Source of the DNA: Pyxidicoccus parkwaysis
Lineage (GTDB): Bacteria; Myxococcota; Myxococcia; Myxococcales; Myxococcaceae
Length of the DNA stretch: 64,000 bases
Reading direction: 5' to 3'
Assembly: GCF_017301735.1 (NCBI RefSeq)
Contig: NZ_CP071090.1
Coordinates: forward strand, 9,414,001 to 9,478,000
Numbering within the stretch: the first letter of the stretch is position 1; every line of letters begins with the position of its first letter. The position numbers were made by a program, and so were the translations under genes. Below are positions 44,096 to 53,328 of the stretch, piece by piece. Under the pieces are notes generated by a model. That model did not search any database. It worked only from the letters and a program-made list of their open reading frames with translations, and was not told where the DNA came from.

Positions 44096-44386
44096 CTACG
44101 CGGCGCGTGAGCCCGGCAGACGGACGAGCACGCGCCCCATCTCCCGCACCACCAGGAGCCGCTGCTCCGGCCGCAGCTCCAGGCGGACGCAGCACCCCTC
44201 CGCGTAGAAGAGCAGCGCCTCTCCGTCCTGCCGCGCGAGCTGCTCCCAGCGTGGGTCCCCCACCGGCCAGTGCTCGGCCAGCTCGGCCAGGCGCTCCAGC
44301 TTCGTCCGCACGCAGAGGCGGGCTCTCGTGGAGAGGGCGTCCATCAGCTCCGCCAGCGCCGAGTGCATGTGGATGGCATAGGACAT
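44096..44386 (-). CDS. Small hypothetical protein
   Basis: 96 residues, basic (many Arg) with a Cys pair (YAEGCCVRLELRPEQ). The sequence LLVVREMGRVLVRLPGS at the end looks like a beta-rich strand. No ribosome-binding site is clear before the ATG. It may be a small regulatory protein next to the LuxR-type gene or a spurious frame; codon use is like the neighbours. The stretch between it and that gene shows nothing else. Confidence 0.45.
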   Translation of the reverse strand: MSYAIHMHSALAELMDALSTRARLCVRTKLERLAELAEHWPVGDPRWEQLARQDGEALLFYAEGCCVRLELRPEQRLLVVREMGRVLVRLPGSRAA

Positions 44387-44552
44387 GGGGGTGGGGCGGA
44401 CGTCGTGAAGACGCCGTCCACCAACACCATGGGGAGGGTGGCGCCGGGCCGGAATTGGACCTGGGAACGATGGCAAACCCTCCCTGACAGGTCCTGCTCC
44501 AATTTGCCGCCCTGAGCTCCCTGGGCGACAGCGAGCCCCAATGGCCCAACCG

Positions 44553-44990
44553 CCCTCCGCGCGCCAACGAGCTCGAAGCCATCCTCGAAAAGGTCCGGCA
44601 GGCGCGTAACTTCGACTTCCGCGATACAAGCGGGCCACGCTGCAACGGAGAATCGAGTGGCGCATGGCCGCCACGCGGTGCCGCACGCGGTCGGCCTACC
44701 TGGCGCTGCTGGAGAGGGACGCCAACGAAGTCACGACGCTCATCTCCTCCATGCTCATCAAGCTCACCACCTTCTTCCGGGACCAGGGGTGTGGACGGGC
44801 CTGGAGCGGGTGCTGAAGGAGCTGGCGCAGCGGCGCCGTCCGGACACCAGGCGCTGCGCATCTGGAGCGCCGGCTGCGCCACGGGCGAGGAGGCGTACTC
44901 GCTGGCCATCGCCGCGGCGGGGCGTCTACTCCGCCGCCCAGCTGGAGAACGTCTCGAAGGAGCGGCTCGCGCGAGCACTTCCGCCATCCG
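44553..44990 (+). pseudogene. cheR-type chemotaxis methyltransferase, frameshifted remnant
   Basis: Translating in shifting frames gives a recognisable CheR N-terminal and SAM-binding region: ANELEAILEKVRQARNFDFR (from 44563), YKRATLQRRIEWRMAATRC with LISSMLIKLTTFFRD (from 44625), VWTGLERVLKELAQRRRP (from 44789), LRIWSAGCATGEEAYSLAI (from 44854, the SAM site) and VYSAAQLENVSKERLARAL (from 44924). At least four frame changes are needed, the last segments are too close together, so sequence is deleted, and there is no start or C-terminal end. Receptor methylation by this copy must be lost. The stretch from 44387 to 44552 holds nothing I can name. Confidence 0.85.
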
Positions 44991-45212
44991 CTCCCCTGAT
45001 ACCCCGCTCCGCCCGGACGCCGGAGCGCCTTCCAGGCAGCCGGCGGCGCGGCACAGCGGCGCCGGTTTTCTCGGGACACGGGCTTTGCGGGAATGAGTCC
45101 GGGGTGCTGTCCACCCAGCCCGGCGTTACGGGTGGGGGGTGGCGACACGCGGGTGGGGATTGCGGGATACTTCGAGCCTGCATCCATTCCGCACGCTCAA
45201 GGGGGAGGGGCC

Positions 45213-45620
45213 ATGTCGGAGATGAAGATTCGCGTCCTCGTGGTGGACGACGACCAGGATCAGCTCGCCCTCGCCGAGCGGACGCTGTCCGCCTATGGCT
45301 TCGAGGTTCGCACCCATCGCTCGTCGCTGGGCGTGTCCAACCTGGTGCGCACGTCCGCGCCGGACCTGGTGCTGCTGGACGTGAACATTCCCGCGCTCAC
45401 CGGGGACAAGGTGCTGGCGCTGGCGCGCTCGCAGGCTCCGGCGGCGACGAAGTTCATCCTCTACTCCGCCTCGGATGAGTCCAAGCTGCGCGCGCTGGCC
45501 CGCGCGTCCGGCGCGGACGGCTACATCACCAAGAGCGTGCAGGGTGAAGAGCTGGCCCGGAAGCTGACGGCGCTGCACCAGAAGGAGCGCACCGCCGAGG
45601 CCACCCCGGCCGCCCGGTAG
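45213..45620 (+). CDS. Stand-alone response-regulator receiver, paralogue of the one at 39.1 kb
   Basis: 135 residues, one receiver domain: acidic pair in VVDDDQD, phosphoacceptor Asp in VLLDVNI and Lys in YITKSVQG. Most of its core is shared with the receiver at 39077 (SAYGFEV, GVSNLVR, GDKV, KFILYSASDESKLR, SGADGYI, KSVQGEELA), with different N- and C-terminal tails. GGGGGAGG precedes the ATG. There is no kinase next to it, only the cheR remnant 220 bp upstream, so its phosphate source is unknown. Confidence 0.92.
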   Translation: MSEMKIRVLVVDDDQDQLALAERTLSAYGFEVRTHRSSLGVSNLVRTSAPDLVLLDVNIPALTGDKVLALARSQAPAATKFILYSASDESKLRALARASGADGYITKSVQGEELARKLTALHQKERTAEATPAAR

Positions 45621-45735
45621 CGCGCCTCCGTCCCGCGGCCACGGGCTCCCGCCACGATGCGCGGGCTGGAGCGCCGGCTGCCGCCGAAGTCCAGCGGCTC
45701 CACCGCACCGCTCGCGAGCGGGCTCGAGAAAGCGC

Positions 45736-47649
45736 CTACCGGGGAACCGGCGTGGTGCGCATCCGCGTCCGCAGCGAGCGCCAGCGCTTGAGGCCTTCCA
45801 AATCCAGCGGATCCAACCGCACGGCGGCCTCGTAGGCGGCGAGCGCCTCCTCGAAGCGGGACACGGACGCGAGCGCATCGCCGGACAGGCGGTGCACGGC
45901 GGCGCGGCCGTCGCGGCCGGGATTCGCGGAGAGGAAGCGGCGGCGGCAGCCCTCCAGCGCGGTGACGGTGAGGCCCGCCGCGAGGCAGCGCTCCACGCCC
46001 TCCACGTTGCCCAGGCTCGCGTCGTACTCCGCGCGCCGCTCCACGTGGCCCAGCACCTGGAAGGCGGCCTGCACGCGCTCCTCGGCCCGCTCCAGCTGCG
46101 CGCGCTGCGCCAGCGAGAGGGTGCGCGACTTCAGCGGCTCCAGCGCCGCGCGCGACTTCTGCACGGCGGTGCGCACCGCCTCGGAGGAGGCATCGCGCGG
46201 CAACTCCAGCGCCGTGTAGTGGTCCCCCGCCAGCCGCGAGCGGAAGCCCTTGAGGGCGCGCTCCGCGACGGCGTCCTCCTGGCCGGAGACGGGCACCGGC
46301 GTGGGCGGCTCCAGGCGCGCGCCGGACTTCATGCGCACCAGCGCCTCCTGGAACTCGGGCGAGGTGTCGCGAAGCTGCACGCCGAAGCCGGGCACCATGC
46401 GCCAGGCGCGGGCCTGCTCCGCGGTGACGTGGCGCACCACCTGCCCGGTGCAGGCCAGCTCGCCGCCGGGCAGCCGGAGCAGCAGCCCCACGTCGGACAG
46501 CAGCGGCGGAGGCGCGCTCTCGGAGTGGAGGAAGAGGCCCGCGCGGCCCATCCACTCGCAGCGCAGCTCCTGCGAGTGCGGCGCGCCGGCCAGCTTCACG
46601 CGGGCGCTGAAGGTGACGGGCGCGGCGGGCTCGGGCGCGGCGGTGAGCGACGCGACGAGGGCCGCGCGCAGCTCGGCGGCGGTGGCGTAGCGGTCCGCGG
46701 GGTGCTTGGCCAGCGCGCGCAGGAGCACGCGCGAGAGCGCCGGAGGCACGGCCGGGTTCACCTGGTGCGGCGGCACCGGCGTCTTCTGCAGGTGGCCGAT
46801 GAGCACCTCCGCCGCCGTGCGGCCCGCGAAGGGCACCTGCCCGGTGACGAGGTAGTAGCCCAGCACGCCCGCCGCGTAGATGTCCGTGCGCGCGTCCACC
46901 GTGGAGTCGCCGCACTGCTCGGGCGCCATGAACTCCGGCGTGCCCAGCAGCATGCCGGCTTCCGTGGTGAGCTGGCCCGCCGGCCGCGACAGCAGCTTGG
47001 CGATGCCGAAGTCCAGGAGCTTCACGCGCTTGCGCCCGTTGGCCTGCGGCACCAGGAAGACGTTGGCCGGCTTCAAGTCGCGGTGGACGATGCCGTGCAC
47101 GTGCGCGGCGCCGAGCGCGTCACACACCTGGGTGAGCAATTCCACCGCGACGGTGGGCAAAAGCGCGCCCTGCGCGAAGGACGCGAGGCTCTGCCCCTCC
47201 AGGTACTCCATGACGAGGTAGGGGCGCCCGTCGCGCGTGTCCAAATCGTAGAGCGTGACGACGTTCTCGTGCTGGACGAGCGTCAGCGTGCGCGCCTCGG
47301 AGAGGAAGCGCTGCACGAGGTCCGGGTCCTGCGCGAGGTGCGCGTGCAGCACCTTGATGGCCACGCGCTTCTGGATGAGGGCGTGCTCCGCGAGCAGCAC
47401 CGTGCCCATGCCGCCGCGGCCCAGCTCCTTCAGCAGCCGGAAGTGGCCGAGCTGCCGGCCCACGAGCTGGAACGGCGCGGGCACCGGCGTGTGCGCAGCC
47501 ACGACGCCTGCCGGCGTGCCTCCGGCAAACAGCATCGTGCCTCCGTCCACAGGCGTGTCTCGATGCGCGCGCACCCAGGTGGGGCACTCGCTGAGGTCGG
47601 CGTGCGATGGCACGCAGGAGCAGGTGGCGATGGCGGATTGAGCGTACAC
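45736..47649 (-). CDS. Ser/Thr kinase fused to PilZ-, J-domain-like and TPR-like regions
   Basis: 637 residues without a membrane helix. Order: a Cys-rich N-terminus (C10, C12, C22, near His16), kinase domain about 70-335 (GRGGMGTVLLAE, Lys99 in VAIKVL, HRDLKPAN with Asp191, DFGIAK, APEQ), PilZ-like domain about 345-440, J-domain-like helices about 476-545 (HYTALELPRDASSEAV through RRAEYDA, but no HPD motif), and a TPR-like end about 550-620. All kinase residues are present. The start is uncertain: GTG 47649 covers the Cys-rich segment; ATG 47535 and a TTG at 47751 are alternatives. Confidence 0.9.
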   Translation of the reverse strand: MYAQSAIATCSCVPSHADLSECPTWVRAHRDTPVDGGTMLFAGGTPAGVVAAHTPVPAPFQLVGRQLGHFRLLKELGRGGMGTVLLAEHALIQKRVAIKVLHAHLAQDPDLVQRFLSEARTLTLVQHENVVTLYDLDTRDGRPYLVMEYLEGQSLASFAQGALLPTVAVELLTQVCDALGAAHVHGIVHRDLKPANVFLVPQANGRKRVKLLDFGIAKLLSRPAGQLTTEAGMLLGTPEFMAPEQCGDSTVDARTDIYAAGVLGYYLVTGQVPFAGRTAAEVLIGHLQKTPVPPHQVNPAVPPALSRVLLRALAKHPADRYATAAELRAALVASLTAAPEPAAPVTFSARVKLAGAPHSQELRCEWMGRAGLFLHSESAPPPLLSDVGLLLRLPGGELACTGQVVRHVTAEQARAWRMVPGFGVQLRDTSPEFQEALVRMKSGARLEPPTPVPVSGQEDAVAERALKGFRSRLAGDHYTALELPRDASSEAVRTAVQKSRAALEPLKSRTLSLAQRAQLERAEERVQAAFQVLGHVERRAEYDASLGNVEGVERCLAAGLTVTALEGCRRRFLSANPGRDGRAAVHRLSGDALASVSRFEEALAAYEAAVRLDPLDLEGLKRWRSLRTRMRTTPVPR

Positions 47650-48321
47650 AGTCGGGGGTGGCAACTGCCGTGTGAGACGGGGCGGCGAGGACCAGTGCGA
47701 GACACGTGCCAGGAGGGATTCAACCGCGTCCCTACGGGGCTTCCACAGCAAGCGGTTGATCTGCTTCGGATTTCGGACAATGTCGCAGGCAACTCGTCTC
47801 GGTGAGTCTCATGGGCCCCCGCTCCCCAGCTGGAGAAACTACAGCCAGCCGGTTGAAAACATTACCGTCACCCTCACCGCCGCGCGATGTTCCTCCACCC
47901 TCCCTAAACGCATTGCGCGCGCATTGTTGGGTGAAACACGCCACAGCCCAGAAAGGCGCGCTGGGCTTCCGCTGCTTTCCGATTTGGAAGTGCGGAAATC
48001 CCGTAGCACGGGAGGGCATGGGCTCGCGGATGAGGGGTGTTGCGACGTGTGACGCGGGCTCGCCTCGCGCGTGCTTCCGGGCCTCGGAGGAAGGGCCGGT
48101 GACGCGGGCGGGCGTGCCTCACACCCCACGGGTAGGCGTGCTTCATACGTGCTGACGGGCCGCGGAGCGTGCCAGGACGCGGGGGCGACGCCTCGACTCA
48201 CACGGACTTCCGGCCGCTTCCGAGAGGTCATCCCTCGAATCTGGAGCGGGACCGGCGGACACCGGTGGGGCCGGCGTCCGGGAGCTACGCGCACGCGTCC
48301 GGGGTGTACGCGTGCGGTGGA
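47650..48321. other. Intergenic stretch without a recognised gene
   Basis: About 670 bp upstream of the kinase gene. Short reading frames here have no ribosome-binding site or family resemblance. A small palindrome CCCGT-AGC-ACGGG occurs around 48003-48015. It should contain the kinase promoter, which I could not place with confidence. Confidence 0.5.
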
Positions 48322-48350
48322 GCCTCCCTGTCTTGACGTGTCAGGGAGGC
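48322..48350 (-). terminator. Hairpin downstream of the Cys-rich lipoprotein gene
   Basis: GCCTCCCTG and CAGGGAGGC form a perfect 9-bp stem around an 11-nt loop, about 20 bp past the stop of the minus-strand lipoprotein gene. No U-tract. Confidence 0.5.
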
Positions 48351-48370
48351 GTCAGAGCGAAACGGGCGCG

Positions 48371-48919
48371 TCAGCCGATGATGATTTCGCAGGTGTTGTC
48401 GGGGCCGCAGGTCAGGCCCTCGCAGCACGCGGAGCTGCTGCCGCAGTCCTGGCCCTCGGGCGAGCACACCGGAGGACCCGCGTCCACGTCACCGCTGCCG
48501 GTGCCCGCGTCCGCCTCGCCGCCGGTGCCCGCGTCCGCCTCGCCGCCAGGGCCCGCGTCCACGCCGCCGCCGGTGCCACCGTCGCTGCCACAGGCGCCCA
48601 CCGTGTCGCCGTGCTTCAGGTGCGCATTCAGCGCGGGCATGCCCACGGTGATGGTGTGCGCGTTGGCCGGATTGCCCGGGGGAATGTGGCAGATGGTGAT
48701 CTTCCCGATGCCACCAGGGTTGCCCTGGGACGCGTCACCGTTGCCCGCCGGGGCGGCCGGGTCGTCGGACGGGGACGGCGCGGGCGCGCCCTCCAGCTGG
48801 CCGCTCTGCGGGTCGTTCGGGGTGGGCTCCCCGCTCTGCTGCGGGGAGCCGCCGCACGCCAGCAGCGTGCACAGGGCCACCATCAGGGCAGACGAGGAAA
48901 CGAGGTTGAGGCGTCGCAT
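48371..48919 (-). CDS. Lipoprotein with ICHIPPG-type domain and Cys-rich knot-like C-terminus
   Basis: 182 residues, lipobox LLACGG. Middle domain KITICHIPPGNPANAHTITV with GMPALNAHLKHGDTVGAC is a recurring Cys/His motif in bacterial surface proteins of unknown role. It is followed by ADAG/GTGG spacer repeats and a short Cys-rich end (CSPEGQDCGSSSACCEGLTC plus GPDNTC) whose six cysteines resemble a small disulfide-knotted domain. Anchored in the envelope; the ligand is unknown. ATG 48919 has GGAG at the right distance. Confidence 0.85.
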   Translation of the reverse strand: MRRLNLVSSSALMVALCTLLACGGSPQQSGEPTPNDPQSGQLEGAPAPSPSDDPAAPAGNGDASQGNPGGIGKITICHIPPGNPANAHTITVGMPALNAHLKHGDTVGACGSDGGTGGGVDAGPGGEADAGTGGEADAGTGSGDVDAGPPVCSPEGQDCGSSSACCEGLTCGPDNTCEIIIG

Positions 48920-49181
48920 CACGTTCTCCAGTGACAGGTGTTCGGGCGCTGCAACAGCAACGGGGCCACCCCTCCGTCAGGCGTTCCATCCGAGAGCGCA
49001 CGTCCAGTTGCCCATCAGGGCAGCGGTTCGAGCCTCGCGTCCGGAGCCGCCATGAGCGGTGCATCCAGGTGCCAGCCCCCCGCCGGTACAGCCACTTCCC
49101 CGAGAAGACCCGCCGGCCACGCCACCGGCCACGCCGCTGAGTCACTTCTGAACCGGACAGATGTGCTGGAAAAATGAACCC

Positions 49182-49985
49182 TTAGCTCACACTCTCCGCG
49201 CTATAGCGGGCGATGAGACCGGTACGCACGGCGTACCTGTGGACGCGAGAGAAGAAGACGCTCGCGAGGAGGATCTGCACTCCGGCGAGGCCCGCGCCCC
49301 ACAGCAGCGCGGTGCCGTCGAAGGCGCCTCCGGAAGCGAGCGTGCGCATGCCCTCGAACACGTACGACGGCGGCAGCACCTTCGACACCGCGCGCATCCA
49401 CGAAGGCAGCGTGGCCAGCGGATAGAAGACACCGGCGAACGGAGAGACGAGCGCGGGAATGGGCCAGACGAACCACTCCGAGGCCGGCCCCAGCCGCAGC
49501 ACCAACGCGCAGCCGAAGATGCCGATGGCGATGCCGAAGAGGAACAGCACCAGGAGAAAGGGCACGAAGAGCGCGCCGTACGCGGCGAAGGACAGGCCGA
49601 ACACGGTGGTGGCCAGCAGGAGCATGACGCCCAGGCCCACCGCGCTGGTGGCGATGCTGGAGAGCACGAGCCCGCCGACGTACTCGGAGATGGAGAGCGG
49701 CGTGGCGAAGACGTTGAGGAAGTTGCGGGACCAGACGTCCTCGAAGAACACCATCGTCACGCCCTGCATGACGCGGGTGAAGAAGTCCCAGAGGAGCACG
49801 GCGCCCAGCAGCGCGTGGACGAAGTTGAAGCCGGGCGCGGCCACGGTGTTGAGGTAGCGGCTCATGAAGCCCCACAGCACCATGTCGATGGCCACCCACG
49901 CGAAGAGCGGGAGGAAGCGGGCCACGCTGCCTCGCATCAGGTAGTAGTGGCGCAGGGCGATGGCGTAGGCACGAGAGAGGCGCAT
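49182..49985 (-). CDS. ABC-2 type transporter permease
   Basis: 267 residues with six hydrophobic segments (FLPLFAWVAIDMVLWGF, ALLGAVLLWDFFTRVM, ATSAVGLGVMLLLATTVFGLSF, FVPFLLVLFLFGIAIGIFG and others), the ABC-2 family pattern. Its cognate ATPase gene ends 4 bp upstream on the same strand, so the two form one exporter. Such pairs export drugs, lipids or polysaccharide; the cargo here is unknown. Confidence 0.9.
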   Translation of the reverse strand: MRLSRAYAIALRHYYLMRGSVARFLPLFAWVAIDMVLWGFMSRYLNTVAAPGFNFVHALLGAVLLWDFFTRVMQGVTMVFFEDVWSRNFLNVFATPLSISEYVGGLVLSSIATSAVGLGVMLLLATTVFGLSFAAYGALFVPFLLVLFLFGIAIGIFGCALVLRLGPASEWFVWPIPALVSPFAGVFYPLATLPSWMRAVSKVLPPSYVFEGMRTLASGGAFDGTALLWGAGLAGVQILLASVFFSRVHRYAVRTGLIARYSAESVS

Positions 49986-49989
49986 GGGT

Positions 49990-50778
49990 TCAGGCCCTCC
50001 CCAGCGCGAGCGGCTCGCGCGCCACGGCGATGAAGAGCTCCTCCAGGGACGCCCTGCCGTGCTCCCGTGGCAGCGTCCTGGGGTCTCCTTCGAGGAGCAC
50101 CTTGCCTCGCGAGAGGAAGAGCACGCGGTGACAGACCTCCTCCACCTCGTACATGTTGTGGGACGTCCACAGCACGCCGCCGGAGCCCTCGGCGGCGAAG
50201 TCCCGGATGCGGCCTCGGATGTCGCGCGCGGTGGAGGGGTCCAGGGACGCGGTGGGCTCGTCGAGGAGCAACAGGTGCGGGCGGTTGAGCATGGCCTTGG
50301 CCAGGGCGACGCGCGTCTGCTCACCGGAGGAGAGCACGCCGCAGCGGGTGTCGCGGAAGCGGACCAGGTCGAACTGCTCCAGCAACTCGGCGATGCGCGC
50401 GGCGAGGGACTTCACGCCGTAGATGAGGCCGAAGATGCGCAGATTCTGTGCGACGGTGAGGTTGCCCGGAAGCGGTGAATACACGGCGGCGAAGTTGGTG
50501 CGCTCCAGGGCCTGCGAGCGCTGGCGCTCCAGGTCGATGTCCTCGATGCGGATGGAGCCGGAGGTGGGCTCCAGCACGCCGAGGAGCATGTTGATGGTCG
50601 TCGTCTTCCCGGCGCCGTTGGGCCCGAGCAGGCCGACGATTTCGCCGCGGCCCACGTCGAAGGAGACGCCGTCCACGGCGACGGTGGCGCCGTAGGCCTT
50701 TCGCAAGGAGGAGACGGAGAGCACCTTCGACGCGGGAAGCTCCCGCGAGGGGCCCGATGTCGTCACGGGGGTTGCCAT
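49990..50778 (-). CDS. ABC-2 type transporter ATPase
   Basis: 262 residues, cytoplasmic. Walker A GPNGAGKTTT, Q-loop AAVYSPLPGNLT, signature LSSGEQTR (SG E Q form of the usual SGGQ), Walker B LLLLDEPTASLD and a switch His in TSHNMYEVEEV. The third signature residue differs from GGQ but this variant occurs in many ABC-2 ATPases. First gene of the two-gene exporter operon. Confidence 0.93.
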   Translation of the reverse strand: MATPVTTSGPSRELPASKVLSVSSLRKAYGATVAVDGVSFDVGRGEIVGLLGPNGAGKTTTINMLLGVLEPTSGSIRIEDIDLERQRSQALERTNFAAVYSPLPGNLTVAQNLRIFGLIYGVKSLAARIAELLEQFDLVRFRDTRCGVLSSGEQTRVALAKAMLNRPHLLLLDEPTASLDPSTARDIRGRIRDFAAEGSGGVLWTSHNMYEVEEVCHRVLFLSRGKVLLEGDPRTLPREHGRASLEELFIAVAREPLALGRA

Positions 50779-50980
50779 ATGGGGGCGGCATTGTTCCCCA
50801 GCTCGCCGCGTCCGCGTTCCGCAATCAGCGACAGTGGGGCTCGCCGCCGTGGATTCGTGGAGTAGCGCAACCTGGACGGACGCGGGTTGAGGGATTCACG
50901 TCACTGACGGTGGGCGTGGGTACAAGCCCCCAGGAAGGACGCTGGCTGAGAGGTTCGCACCATTGACGGTGGACCCGGGC

Positions 50981-52018
50981 TCAACGCGGGCGGTTCGGCG
51001 CGACCAGGTCCGGCCCCACGGCGGAGACGTCGGACACTCCCGCGAGCGCGAGCGCACGCACGGTGTCCTCGCGCAGCGCATCGAGCACGCCGCGCACGCC
51101 ATCCGCGCCGCCGGTGGCGAGGCCCCACAGCACGGGCCGGCCCACGAGCACCGCACGAGCGCCGAGCGCCAGGGCCCGCAGCACGTCGCGCCCCGTACGC
51201 ACGCCGCCATCGACGAGGACGGGCACGGCGTTGTCGACGGCCTCCACCACCTCGGGCAGTGCGTCCGCGGTGGACACGGCGCCATCGAGCTGGCGCCCAC
51301 CATGGTTGGAGACGATGAGCCCGGATGCACCGTGGCGCAGGCACTCGCGCGCGTCATCGGAGCGCAGCACGCCCTTCACGAGCACCGGCAGGCCGGACAA
51401 GTCACGCAGCCAGTGGATGTCCACGAAGGTGGCATCAGAGGCCTGCTCCGCGAGCTCGCGGCGGGTGAGCCCCTCGAGGTTGGCGAGGAAGTCCTCCTCG
51501 GGAAGCGGCAGCTCGGCGTCGCCTCTGTCGCGGCGCTTGCGGCCGACCACCGGCGTGTCTCCGGTGAGCACCAGCGCACGGGCCCCCGAGGCCACGGCGC
51601 GCTGCACGAGCGCCCGGGTGAGGCCCCGGTCCTTGAAGACATAGACCTGAAGCCACCAGGGGCCGGCGACGGCGGCCACGTCCTCCACCTTTCGCGACGC
51701 GCGCGACGAGAGCACCAGCAGCGAGCCGGCCTCGCGAGTCCCGCGCGCGGTGGCGAGCTCCCCTTCCGGATGCCCGAGCGAATGGAACGCGGTGGGCGCG
51801 ACGAGCACGGGCGAAGCGAGCGGCGTGCCGAGCAGCTCGGTGGCGGTGCGCACGGAGGACACGTCCCGCAGCACGCGCGGGCGAAGGCGCACGCGAGTCC
51901 ACGCAGCGGTGTTGTCCACGAGCGTGGCTTCATCACCGGCACCACCGGCGTAGTAGTCGAACACCGCCTCGGGCAGCCGTGCGCGGGCCTCGGCCTCCAG
52001 CGCTTCGTACGGGAGCAT
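50981..52018 (-). CDS. FMN-dependent alpha-hydroxy-acid oxidase
   Basis: 345 residues, a TIM barrel of the glycolate oxidase/L-lactate dehydrogenase family that oxidises a 2-hydroxy acid to a 2-oxo acid using FMN. Family marks: VYVFKDR, LTGDTPVVGRKRRD, LPVLVKGV (Lys), SNHGGRQLDG with the catalytic His and substrate-binding Arg, and VDGGVRTGRDVLRA. All active-site residues are present. The substrate and electron acceptor are not fixed by sequence; a mycofactocin-type role is unlikely because no cofactor genes are nearby. Confidence 0.92.
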   Translation of the reverse strand: MLPYEALEAEARARLPEAVFDYYAGGAGDEATLVDNTAAWTRVRLRPRVLRDVSSVRTATELLGTPLASPVLVAPTAFHSLGHPEGELATARGTREAGSLLVLSSRASRKVEDVAAVAGPWWLQVYVFKDRGLTRALVQRAVASGARALVLTGDTPVVGRKRRDRGDAELPLPEEDFLANLEGLTRRELAEQASDATFVDIHWLRDLSGLPVLVKGVLRSDDARECLRHGASGLIVSNHGGRQLDGAVSTADALPEVVEAVDNAVPVLVDGGVRTGRDVLRALALGARAVLVGRPVLWGLATGGADGVRGVLDALREDTVRALALAGVSDVSAVGPDLVAPNRPR

Positions 52019-52167
52019 GCCGCTGAAGGGCTACCACGCCGCCGCGGGCGCTTGAAGCCGAAGCCTCCGGGATGCACCCGCTTCATGCCGGAACCATGAG
52101 GGTTCCGTGAAGATTGCAACGCCATGTCTCCGTACCTTCTCCATCGTCGGCTTCTCGGGAGGCACGC

Positions 52168-53184
52168 ATGGGCAGGTGGCAGCAGTGGTTGGTGGCGGCA
52201 ATCGCAATCCTCGCAGTGCTGGTGCCCGGAGCGGGACGGGCCTGCCCGTCCCCGCCCACGACCTGGAATCTCGTGCGGGACACACAACTCATCGTCCTTG
52301 GCCGTGTGGTGGAGTCCTGGGACGTGGGACCGATTCCGGAGGACACCGTCCCTCCCTTCGAGACCGAGGATGAGCGTCTGCAGCGCGAGCTGATTCGGGA
52401 GCTCACGCCCCGGCAGCGCGCGAGGCTGGAGGTGCGTGAGGTCTGGAAGGGCGCGGCCGAGAAGTCCCTCATCGTCGCCTCCAACCCCACGGTGGACACC
52501 CTCACCTCCATCACCGACCACGGCCCTGAGGACTCCTGGCACCTCCTCTTCCTCTACAAGGTGGATGGCGTCTGGCAGGTGTTTGACGCCGAGGCTGACA
52601 AACGATTGGAGGAACATGACGTTGCTGCATGGCGCGAGAGGGTGAAGGAGGCGCGCACGCTGCAGGCCCGGGACTCCGGGGACGCGCAGGCACGGCGTGA
52701 GTGGAATGCGCTCGGGCTCCTGCACCGGGCCACGCGGGGGGACGCGCTGGAGGAGGTCCATGACAGGAACATGCCGTGGAGGGAGAGCCACGAGGAGCCC
52801 CTCTCCGCGCCGGGCACGCCGCTCGTGAGCCGGGTGACGCAGCGGCGCATCGCCTCCAGCGTCATCGCCGACCCCTACGTCCAGCACTCGGTGTGGACGT
52901 CGGGCCTGCCCGGGCTGCTCCTGCTGCTGAATGGCTACGCGGACCCGGACCTCGACCGCATCGCCGCGTCGCTCGTGGACCCGCGGCTCGGAGACATCCG
53001 GCACTACCCGCTCTCCGCCACCCAGGATGCCCTGGACCTGCTGAGCGTCCGGTTCGGCGTGGGCGGCGAGCCCGGCACGGAGCGGTGCGACCTGGGCGAG
53101 CTGCGAGACGAGGAGGCCGAGCCCATCGTCCCTTGCGTCCGTGCACGCTGGGAGCGCATCCGAGCCCTGCACGCACAGCAGTAG
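52168..53184 (+). CDS. Secreted protein of unknown function
   Basis: 338 residues with a signal peptide (WLVAAIAILAVLVPGAGRA). The N-terminal half, CPSPPTTWNLVRDTQLIVLGRV through LEVREVWKG, has the pattern of a beta-sandwich domain seen in tissue-inhibitor-of-metalloprotease-like secreted bacterial proteins, but the likeness is weak. A C-terminal helical part follows. A GGGAGG site precedes the ATG. Confidence 0.65.
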   Translation: MGRWQQWLVAAIAILAVLVPGAGRACPSPPTTWNLVRDTQLIVLGRVVESWDVGPIPEDTVPPFETEDERLQRELIRELTPRQRARLEVREVWKGAAEKSLIVASNPTVDTLTSITDHGPEDSWHLLFLYKVDGVWQVFDAEADKRLEEHDVAAWRERVKEARTLQARDSGDAQARREWNALGLLHRATRGDALEEVHDRNMPWRESHEEPLSAPGTPLVSRVTQRRIASSVIADPYVQHSVWTSGLPGLLLLLNGYADPDLDRIAASLVDPRLGDIRHYPLSATQDALDLLSVRFGVGGEPGTERCDLGELRDEEAEPIVPCVRARWERIRALHAQQ

Positions 53185-53328
53185 CCGTGATGCACGTGCT
53201 CCCGAGCTGACGCGGCGCGGCTGACCATTTCCCAACGCGAACCGGCCCCGTGGGGTCAGGGACGTGCGGCTGCGGGACGGCCCATCCTCCGCAGTCCTCA
53301 CCCTCACCGCCGACGCAGGAGGTTGCGC

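Noticed and set aside
50893..50973. Two similar stretches (near 50893-50914 and 50953-50973) downstream of the FMN oxidase gene, like the gene-end repeats of the first 5 kb
   Set aside because: Only two imperfect copies with many mismatches; too weak to claim the same process.
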